Below are positions 13,464 through 18,530 of a stretch of DNA of 18,530 nt, piece after piece. A model generated the notes under the pieces. The model was not told the DNA's origin, ran no database searches, and was given only the letters and a program-made list of their open reading frames with translations. How positions within the stretch are numbered: the stretch's first letter is position 1; the number at the start of each line of letters is the position of its first letter. Source of the DNA: an uncultured bacterium. GTDB taxonomy: Bacteria; Patescibacteriota; Minisyncoccia; Phycocordibacterales; UBA9973. Both the position numbers and the translations under genes were made by a program. The stretch spans positions 1 through 18,530 of the forward strand of contig CAITSL010000050.1 of assembly GCA_903895055.1 (NCBI GenBank), written 5' to 3'.

Positions 13464-14639
13464 ATGAAGATTTTAAGCATTGAAACATCCTGCGATGAAA
13501 CAGGCATAAGTATTATTGAAACAAAAGGCACCCGTTCGACAAGCTCAGGGCAAGAACTTCAAAAAATTACTTTTGAAGTTCTTGGAGATAGCTTAAATTC
13601 ACAAATAAAAATCCATGCACCTTACGGTGGAGTATATCCCTCGCTTGCTAAAAGAGAACATCAGAAAAATTTGCCGATACTTTTAGAAAGAACTTTGAAA
13701 AAAGCTGGGTTAGGGAGAGGTGGTATAGATTTAATCGCTGTTACTTCCGGTCCCGGACTTGAGCCCGCACTTTGGACAGGAATTGTTTTTGCCAAAGAAC
13801 TTTCAAAAAAGTGGAATGTGCCTCTAATACCAGTAAACCACATGGAAGGTCACATTCTTTCAGTTTTTGGAAAAAATGAAGGGCAGTTTAAAATTGAGAA
13901 AATTAATTTCCCTGCTCTTGCTCTTCTAGTTTCCGGTGGACACACTGAATTGGTACTTTTTTCTAATTTTGGAAAATACAAAATAATCGGCGAAACTTTG
14001 GACGATGCCGCCGGAGAAGCATTTGACAAAGTGGCTCGCATGCTCGGACTTCCCTATCCCGGCGGTCCTGAAATTTCAAAATTAGCTGAACTCCAAAGGC
14101 AGGGAGAGGGTTTGCGTTTGAGAAGCCTTGGGAGGCGCGACGGCGCTGGACAGAAAAAATTTTTAGCAAAAAATTTTTGTGCTGAGCAAATGCAAACCCT
14201 CTTCCTGCCTCGCCCTATGCTTTATTCTAAAAATTTTGATTTTTCTTTTTCGGGCTTAAAAACAGCCGTGCTTTATTTGGTGCGCGACCTACAAAAAGAA
14301 GACCCAAATATTCTTGAAAATGTGAAAATAAAACAAATGATTGCCAAAGAATTTGAAGATGCCGTCGTGGAAACTTTAGTTTTTAAAACAGGGAAAGCGA
14401 TAGAAAAATACAATATCAGAACCCTGATAGTAGCAGGAGGAGTTTCAGCTAATAAATATCTCAAAAAAGAAATGCAAAAAATCACCCAAAAAAATCAAAA
14501 ACTTTATTTCCCAAATATAAAACTTTCTGGTGACAATGCTTTAATGATAGGGATAGCTGGTTATTTCAAATATATAAAAAATAATAAGAAAACAATAAAT
14601 CACTCAAAAATAAAAGCCGAAGGTGGATTAAGACTATAA
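13464..14639 (+). CDS. tsaD: tRNA t6A synthase subunit TsaD, with two in-frame insertions
   Basis: TsaD transfers threonylcarbamoyl to A37 of ANN-decoding tRNAs, together with TsaB and TsaE. The start gives the canonical MKILSIETSCDETGISIIE. The metal-binding HMEGH is at 126-130, followed by LLVSGGHTELVLF, GETLDDAAGEAFDKVARMLGL, FSFSGLKTAV and VAGGVSANKYL. Length is 391 residues against a usual 335-345. The excess is explained by a short repeat-encoded stretch (residues 23-31, TRSTSSGQE) and a 38-codon block (residues 212-249) encoded by a palindromic element, placed between ISKLAELQ and RPML, where ordinary TsaD has a loop of about ten residues. All motifs flank the inserts intact, so the protein is probably functional. 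No Shine-Dalgarno sequence is present. Confidence 0.95.
   Translation: MKILSIETSCDETGISIIETKGTRSTSSGQELQKITFEVLGDSLNSQIKIHAPYGGVYPSLAKREHQKNLPILLERTLKKAGLGRGGIDLIAVTSGPGLEPALWTGIVFAKELSKKWNVPLIPVNHMEGHILSVFGKNEGQFKIEKINFPALALLVSGGHTELVLFSNFGKYKIIGETLDDAAGEAFDKVARMLGLPYPGGPEISKLAELQRQGEGLRLRSLGRRDGAGQKKFLAKNFCAEQMQTLFLPRPMLYSKNFDFSFSGLKTAVLYLVRDLQKEDPNILENVKIKQMIAKEFEDAVVETLVFKTGKAIEKYNIRTLIVAGGVSANKYLKKEMQKITQKNQKLYFPNIKLSGDNALMIGIAGYFKYIKNNKKTINHSKIKAEGGLRL
13531..13551 (+). repeat. Short repeat read in frame in tsaD
   Basis: This 21-base segment contains GTTCGACAAGCTCAGG, a short sequence I know as widely dispersed in such genomes, and encodes RSTSSGQ in the TsaD N-terminal region. The other copies are outside this window, so the repeat status rests on recall rather than a second local copy. 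Confidence 0.55.
14097..14210 (+). repeat. 114-bp palindromic element inserted in frame in tsaD
   Basis: The first 24 bases (14097-14120, beginning AGGCAGGGAGAGGG) pair with the last 24 (14187-14210, ending CTTCCTGCCT): 22 Watson-Crick pairs and two G-T pairs. Inside are two copies of AAAAAATTTTT three bases apart and a nested AGCA/TGCT stem. The unit is exactly 38 codons and has no stop in the tsaD frame. It looks like a small palindromic mobile element tolerated within a protein loop. Confidence 0.8.
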
Positions 14640-14658
14640 AAAATGATATTATTAAGGC

Positions 14659-16863
14659 ATGGATGCGCGATTTCTGAAGCCATATAACCCAAAAGAAACC
14701 GAAGGCAAAATATATCAACTTTGGGAAGAGAGTGGATTTTTTAATCCTGATGTTTGCATCGCAAAAGGCGTCACCAAGCCAAAAGCCGATGTTTTTTCCA
14801 TAATCCTTCCCCCGCCGAATGCGACCGGAGTCCTTCATTTGGGCCACGCGCTGGAAGATTCGATGCAAGACACGATGATTCGTTATAATCGAATGCAGGG
14901 CAAAAGAACCTTATGGTTACCGGGTACAGACCATGCGGCCATTGCCACCGATTCAAAAGTTACGAAAATTTTAGAAAAGGAAGGTCTAAAGAAAAAAGAC
15001 ATCGGGCGAGAAAAATTTTTAGAACGAGTCGACGAATTTGTAGCTAACAGCCGAAAAACTATCGTCAAGCAACTTAAAAAAGTTGGCGCTTCTCTCGATT
15101 GGTCTCGGGAAACATTTACCTTGGATGAAAAAAGAAATCTGGCCGTCCGCACCGCTTTTAAAAAAATGTACGACGACGGACTGATTTATCGCGGAAATCG
15201 CATGGTAAATTGGGACCCAAAAGGTCAGACTGTTATTTCGGATGACGAAATAGTTTACGAAGAACGCAAGGGAAAATTTTACACCTTCAAATACGGACCT
15301 TTCGAAATAGGCACAGCGCGACCAGAAACCAAATTTGGCGACAAATATGTCGTGATGCATCCCGATGATAAAAGATATTCCAAATGGAAACACGGAGAAA
15401 AGATAACCGTTGAATGGATTAACGGGCCAATTGAAGCAACTATCATAAAAGATCCAGCTTCAGAAATGGAGTTTGGTACTGGAGTTATGACCATCACTCC
15501 GTGGCACTCTCATATAGATTTTCAATTAGCGGAAAAATATAAATTGGAAAAAGAACAAATTATAGACCAATACGGAAAATTGCTTCCAATCGCGAAAGAA
15601 TTCGCCGGCATGAAAATCACCGACGCTCGAGAAAAAATTGTGGAAAAATTAAAAGCCAAGGGCTTGGTTATTTCAATTGATGAAAATTATGTAAATCGAG
15701 TAGCCACGGCCGAACGTTCCGGTGGAATAATCGAACCCCAAATAATGTTACAGTGGTTTGTAGATGTCAACAAAAAAATTCCAGCCAGAAACGATAAATC
15801 ACTAAAAGAACTCATGTTGGAACCAGTGCAGGAAGGCAAAATAAAAATTATTCCGAAACATTTTGAAAAAGTTTATTTCAATTGGGTTCTAAATCTTCAC
15901 GACTGGTGTATTTCGAGACAAATCTGGTACGGACATCAGATTCCGGTGTGGTATCGTTCGACTTCGCTCACAACAGGCAAAGAATCAGAAATTTATTGTG
16001 GAATGGAAGCACCAAAAGGTGATGGCTGGGAACAAGATCCGGACACCTTGGACACTTGGTTTTCCTCAGGGATGTGGACTTTCTCGACTCTGGGCTGGCC
16101 CGACATGAATGCACCGGACTTAAAGAACTTTCATCCGACTAGTGTTATAAATCCCGGATATGAAATTTTGTTTATGTGGATTGCGCGAATGATATTGATG
16201 TCTCAATATTTAATAAACGAAATCCCTTTTAAGACAGTTTATCTACATGGAATACTCCGAGACGCCAAAGGACAAAAATTCAGCAAATCCTTAAATAATG
16301 GCGTGGACCCAATAGAAATAATAGAAGAATATGGAGCAGATGCGCTGCGCATGTCCATGATTGTCGGCATTGGACCCGGCGCCGATTCAAAATTTGATAT
16401 CCAAAAAGTGAAAGCTTACAGTAAATTCTCGAATAAAATCTGGAACGCCGCGCGTTTTGTTTTGGATAATACAAAAGATTTTGCTGTTCCGCTCGATCCT
16501 GTTTACGACGAAGAAGACAAGGCCACGGACGAGGAACTAAAAAATTTACTGACGGAAATCACTAAAGAAATGGACGAATACAAGTTCTATATTGTCGCGG
16601 AAAAATTGTATCATTATTTCTGGCATACTTTCGCCGATATCACTATCGAACGTTCCAAGAAAAAAATCTTGGAAAATAAAAATGTGGATTCCGCTAAAGC
16701 TCTTTTGTTTAATCAACTGACTACCCTCCTCAAAACGTTGCATCCGTTTATGCCTTTTATTACCGAAGAAATTTGGCAAACATTACCGATTAAAAATAAA
16801 AATTTGTTAATGGTAGAAAAATGGCCCCACTTCGCTAAAGCTTCGCGGGACAAGCCCTTATAA
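14659..16863 (+). CDS. valS: Valyl-tRNA synthetase, short form
   Basis: Class I synthetase that charges tRNA-Val. Signatures: PPPNATGVLHLGHALE with HLGH at 60-63, the CP1 editing domain (about 190-340) with GTARPETKFGDKYVVMHP and GTGVMTITPWHSHIDF, the WCISRQIWYGHQIPVWY segment, DTWFSSGMWTFSTLGWP and the KFSKS signature at 540-544. Then come the helical anticodon-binding domain and a final LLMVEKWP motif. At 734 residues it lacks the C-terminal tRNA-binding coiled coil of most bacterial ValRS (about 850-950). Two repeat-like stretches are read in frame: RSTSLTTG (433-440) and the terminal HFAKASRDKPL. It lies 19 bases after tsaD; a TATTAT sits six bases before the ATG but lacks a good -35. Confidence 0.96.
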   Translation: MDARFLKPYNPKETEGKIYQLWEESGFFNPDVCIAKGVTKPKADVFSIILPPPNATGVLHLGHALEDSMQDTMIRYNRMQGKRTLWLPGTDHAAIATDSKVTKILEKEGLKKKDIGREKFLERVDEFVANSRKTIVKQLKKVGASLDWSRETFTLDEKRNLAVRTAFKKMYDDGLIYRGNRMVNWDPKGQTVISDDEIVYEERKGKFYTFKYGPFEIGTARPETKFGDKYVVMHPDDKRYSKWKHGEKITVEWINGPIEATIIKDPASEMEFGTGVMTITPWHSHIDFQLAEKYKLEKEQIIDQYGKLLPIAKEFAGMKITDAREKIVEKLKAKGLVISIDENYVNRVATAERSGGIIEPQIMLQWFVDVNKKIPARNDKSLKELMLEPVQEGKIKIIPKHFEKVYFNWVLNLHDWCISRQIWYGHQIPVWYRSTSLTTGKESEIYCGMEAPKGDGWEQDPDTLDTWFSSGMWTFSTLGWPDMNAPDLKNFHPTSVINPGYEILFMWIARMILMSQYLINEIPFKTVYLHGILRDAKGQKFSKSLNNGVDPIEIIEEYGADALRMSMIVGIGPGADSKFDIQKVKAYSKFSNKIWNAARFVLDNTKDFAVPLDPVYDEEDKATDEELKNLLTEITKEMDEYKFYIVAEKLYHYFWHTFADITIERSKKKILENKNVDSAKALLFNQLTTLLKTLHPFMPFITEEIWQTLPIKNKNLLMVEKWPHFAKASRDKPL
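15956..15971 (+). repeat. Short repeat read in frame in valS
   Basis: GTTCGACTTCGCTCAC encodes RSTSLT directly after IPVWY, where related ValRS proteins go straight on to their next conserved segment. It shares GTTCGAC with the tsaD repeat at 13534 and belongs to a short-repeat type I recall from Parcubacteria-like genomes. Confidence 0.45.
16826..16857 (+). repeat. Repeat-like segment forming the valS C-terminus
   Basis: The segment beginning CCCACTTCGCTAAAGC encodes HFAKASRDKP, directly after the conserved EKWP motif and immediately before the stop. FAKASRDK is a peptide I associate with a dispersed short repeat in CPR genomes. No second copy is present in this window. Confidence 0.45.
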
Positions 16864-16864
16864 A

Positions 16865-17560
16865 ATGTTGACCACAGATCCAAAAATAATAACGCTAGCG
16901 GTACTGGTAGGGATAATCCCCTCTCTTTTCTGGCTCTGGTTTTGGCTGAAAGAAGATAAGGAAGACCCGGAACCAAGTGGTTTGATTGCTTTTTGTTTTA
17001 TCTTTGGAATGGTTTTAGTTTTTATCGCGATTCCGATCGAGCAATTTATTCAAAATATCACTTCGATAAATAAATTACAAATCATCGGTTGGGCCAGCGT
17101 AGAAGAAATATTGAAACTGCTGGTAGTCATAGTTATTTTAGCTAAAACTAAATATATTCATAAACCGATAGACTGGCCGATTTTTTTGATTACCGTCGCC
17201 CTCGGTTTTGCGGCCTTTGAAAATGTCCTCTTTTTAATAAAACCGTTGTCGCTTGATCAAGCGACGGTTGGGCTCATGACTGGGCAACTCCGATTTCTGG
17301 GTTCGACCTTACTCCATACGGTCTCGAGTGGAATGATTGGTATTGCGCTTGGACTTTCGTTCTATTTGGGAAAATTTAAAAAGCAATTATACCTTTGGGC
17401 AGGCCTTTTATTGGCTATTGCCTTGCATAGTAGCTTTAATTTTTTTATAATGGATAACAATGGAAGTGATTTCTTAAAAGTGTTCGCTTTCCTTTGGGTC
17501 GCAACAATTATCAACTTACTACTTTTTGAAAAATTAAGAAGAATAAGTGGTCAAAATTAA
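16865..17560 (+). CDS. PrsW-family intramembrane metalloprotease
   Basis: 231 residues with about seven to eight hydrophobic segments, so an integral membrane protein. The PrsW/CPBP-type motifs are present in order: E80-E81-x-x-K84 (ASVEEILKLL), the F-E-N motif at 118-120 (GFAAFENVLFL), H151 (LLHTVSSG) and H188 with N192 (LHSSFNFF). In Bacillus, PrsW cleaves the anti-sigma factor RsiW; in other bacteria the substrates are mostly unknown, and no sigma or anti-sigma gene is visible here. It starts one base after the valS stop, so it is probably translated from the same message, and hsp20 follows after 17 bases. An 18-base perfect palindrome is read in frame at about residues 129-134. Confidence 0.85.
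   Translation: MLTTDPKIITLAVLVGIIPSLFWLWFWLKEDKEDPEPSGLIAFCFIFGMVLVFIAIPIEQFIQNITSINKLQIIGWASVEEILKLLVVIVILAKTKYIHKPIDWPIFLITVALGFAAFENVLFLIKPLSLDQATVGLMTGQLRFLGSTLLHTVSSGMIGIALGLSFYLGKFKKQLYLWAGLLLAIALHSSFNFFIMDNNGSDFLKVFAFLWVATIINLLLFEKLRRISGQN
17241..17269 (+). repeat. Palindrome inside the PrsW-family gene
   Basis: GTCGCTTGATCAAGCGAC (17248-17265) is a perfect 18-base palindrome, flanked by AACC on the left (after a three-base bulge) and GGTT on the right. It encodes part of the loop KPLSLDQATVG between membrane segments. Confidence 0.6.
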
Positions 17561-17577
17561 AAATTAACAAAAAATAT

Positions 17578-18045
17578 ATGCACAATAAAAAAAGAAGTTT
17601 TTTTGAGAGATTAACCGGAAGCATGAAAGCTGGCGATGATTCTGAAGAAGAAATAAAAAAAATATCGGTCAGAAGTGAAGGAAAAGACAATAATTGGATC
17701 GAGGAAGAATCGGAAGAAGCCGAGTTGACGGTGGATGTTTATCAGACCCCGACAGAGATTATCGTTCAAACAATGGTGGCCGGCGTAAAACCGGAAGATT
17801 TAGAATTAACGATCGCCAGAGATATGATCACGATTAGAGGGAAAAGAGAAGAATCTAGAACAGTCAGCGAAGAAAATTTCTTTACCAAAGAATTATATTG
17901 GGGTTCTTTTTCCAGAACAATTCTCCTCCCTGCCGAAGTGGACCCCGAAGAATCCGAAGCGTTAGAAAAACATGGTCTGCTCACTGTCAAACTTCCGAAA
18001 ATAGACAAGGAAAAGAAAACCAGCGTAAAAGTGAAATCAATTTAG
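17578..18045 (+). CDS. Small heat-shock protein, Hsp20/alpha-crystallin family
   Basis: 155 residues: a charged, acidic N-terminal arm (1-48) and a full alpha-crystallin domain (about 49-145), with ELTVDVYQTPTEIIVQTMVAGVKPEDLELTI, a dimerisation region DMITIRGKREE, then the conserved HGLLTVKLPK near the end. An ATP-independent holdase that binds unfolding proteins in the cytoplasm. The C-terminal I-x-I-type tail is weak (SVKVKSI). It is the last gene of the tsaD-valS-prsW run and is followed by a strong terminator. Co-location with an intramembrane protease fits a stress role, but this is inference. Confidence 0.93.
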   Translation: MHNKKRSFFERLTGSMKAGDDSEEEIKKISVRSEGKDNNWIEEESEEAELTVDVYQTPTEIIVQTMVAGVKPEDLELTIARDMITIRGKREESRTVSEENFFTKELYWGSFSRTILLPAEVDPEESEALEKHGLLTVKLPKIDKEKKTSVKVKSI

Positions 18046-18046
18046 T

Positions 18047-18078
18047 AAAAATCCTCAGCCTAAAGCTGAGGATTTTTT
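18047..18078. terminator. Strong bidirectional terminator between hsp20 and tRNA-Phe
   Basis: AAAAATCCTCAGC pairs perfectly with GCTGAGGATTTTT around a five-base loop (CTAAA). The T-run on both strands lets it end hsp20 on plus and tRNA-Phe on minus. Confidence 0.9.
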
Positions 18079-18082
18079 GTTG

Positions 18083-18154
18083 TGCCGAGGGGCAGAATCG
18101 CACTGCCGACCAATCCCTCTTCAGGGGAATGCTCTACTACTGAGCTACCTCGGC
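18083..18154 (-). tRNA. tRNA-Phe (anticodon GAA) with a non-canonical elbow
   Basis: Acceptor GCCGAGG/CCTCGGC with discriminator A, D stem GCTC/GAGC, anticodon loop CTGAAGA (GAA), T stem GGCAG/CTGCC. The D loop is only seven bases (AGTAGTA), with no GG pair, and the T loop is TGCGATT, with G instead of U at position 55. Position 37 is G, not the A usual in bacterial tRNA-Phe, so the A-directed isopentenyl modification is not possible. Pair 27-43 is U-U. CCA is not encoded. Confidence 0.88.
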
Positions 18155-18179
18155 AATGAAAATACTTTAGCATAATTTC

Positions 18180-18213
18180 AGCCAAAATCCAATTCTCAAT
18201 TGGCTTTTTTTGT
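18180..18213. terminator. Hairpin between tRNA-Phe and tRNA-Arg
   Basis: CCAATT/AATTGG around CTC, followed by CTTTTTTT on plus; an outer AGCCAA/TTGGCT pairing is an alternative. On minus the stem is followed by ATTTT and could stop the metalloprotease transcript. The role is uncertain. Confidence 0.4.
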
Positions 18214-18230
18214 GTTATCTTATGGTTAAT

Positions 18231-18302
18231 GCCCTCATAGTTCAATGGATAGAACAGTTCCGTCCTAAGGAATAGATCCCCGTTCGATTCGGAGTGAGGG
18301 CA
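18231..18302 (+). tRNA. tRNA-Arg (anticodon CCT)
   Basis: Acceptor GCCCTCA/TGAGGGC, discriminator A, D stem GTTC/GAAC with GG in the loop, anticodon stem GTTCC/GGAAT with loop GTCCTAA (CCT, reads AGG), T arm CCCCG-TTCGATT-CGGAG with one C-A mismatch at 50-64. CCA is not encoded. Confidence 0.94.
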
Positions 18303-18311
18303 CAAATATTT

Positions 18312-18530
18312 TTATTTTATCCCACAATGCGCCTTGAGCTCGTTGATGTCGTCAGCGGTAAGGGTTAGATTGGTTCCATTATTTGTTTTATACATTATGG
18401 CCTTTGGATTATTTACGTGATCTAGCGAAAGCGCGTGACCTAGTTCATGTATCAGGACCCTCACCAGTTTATCTTTGTTTTCAAATTGATAAATATCTAT
18501 TTTTTTACCATTTTGATCGGAAGAATATAA
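18312..18530 (-). CDS. Matrixin-like zinc metalloprotease, C-terminal fragment (runs off the right edge)
   Basis: About 72 C-terminal residues are visible, reading leftward to the TAA at 18312-18314. They contain the zinc-binding motif HELGHALSLDH (HExxH...H of the metzincin type, with Ser where the third conserved Gly usually is), followed after nine residues by a Met-turn, AIMY. The tail includes LTADDINELKAHCG, which resembles the C-terminal helix of matrixin (M10) catalytic domains. Such enzymes are usually secreted or surface peptidases; the N-terminus that would show a signal peptide lies outside the window. The gene is convergent with tRNA-Arg. Confidence 0.82.
   Translation of the reverse strand, partial: LYSSDQNGKKIDIYQFENKDKLVRVLIHELGHALSLDHVNNPKAIMYKTNNGTNLTLTADDINELKAHCGIK

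Noticed and set aside
14085..14215. Frameshift or pseudogene in tsaD
   Set aside because: The frame is open through the insert, the insert is a whole number of codons, and all motifs on both sides are intact.
18060..18305. 81-codon minus-strand frame across two tRNAs and a terminator
   Set aside because: It is made of tRNA-Phe, the antisense of tRNA-Arg and hairpins; not a gene.

Overview
The window is a gene-dense, AT-rich stretch of bacterial chromosome with short intergenic gaps. It carries no transposase, phage gene or CRISPR array. Small housekeeping proteins, tRNAs without an encoded CCA end, a dcw-type cell-division cluster and short repeats read through in frame by conserved genes all suggest a Candidate Phyla Radiation (Patescibacteria) genome, probably Parcubacteria-like. 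This placement is an inference from style and gene content; no 16S gene is present.

Layout. Positions 1-3588 (minus) are a cell-wall/division operon: mraZ, rsmH, an ftsL-like gene, ftsI (division transpeptidase) and the start of murF, with overlapping or nearly touching genes. It is driven by a promoter with two MraZ boxes and a perfect DnaA box nearby. Positions 3774-4078 (plus) hold two tiny overlapping genes of unknown function. Positions 4134-6143 (minus) are lysS and greA. From 6274 (plus) come rpsU, ybeY, ftsA, ftsZ and trxB. A small unknown gene and tRNA-Ser lie on the minus strand at 10338-10695. Then on plus come an unknown 111-residue gene, tRNA-Glu, a GlmU-type nucleotidyltransferase, a glutamate dehydrogenase-family gene, tRNA-Val, tsaD, valS, a PrsW-family membrane protease and hsp20. 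The right end has tRNA-Phe (minus), tRNA-Arg (plus) and the 3' part of a matrixin-like zinc metalloprotease (minus).

How the genes work together. Two blocks serve septation and wall synthesis (mraZ-rsmH-ftsL-ftsI-murF and ftsA-ftsZ). Most of the rest serves translation (lysS, rpsU, ybeY, five tRNAs, tsaD, valS), with transcript fidelity (greA), redox (trxB), amino-acid metabolism (gdh) and envelope or protein quality control (prsW, hsp20) around it.

Most interesting signals. (1) Conserved genes carry in-frame repeat or palindromic inserts: tsaD has a 114-bp hairpin element plus a short repeat, and valS has two short repeats, one of which forms its C-terminus. This resembles the Rickettsia palindromic elements that insert inside proteins. 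(2) Three genes (rpsU, trxB and the small gene starting at 10571) have a -35/-10 pair whose -10 ends exactly six bases before the ATG, predicting leaderless mRNAs; tsaD begins five bases after a tRNA 3' end. (3) The lysyl-tRNA synthetase has Leu where class II motif 3 has its invariant Arg. (4) The tRNA-Phe lacks G18 and also has G instead of U at position 55, the usual tertiary partners.
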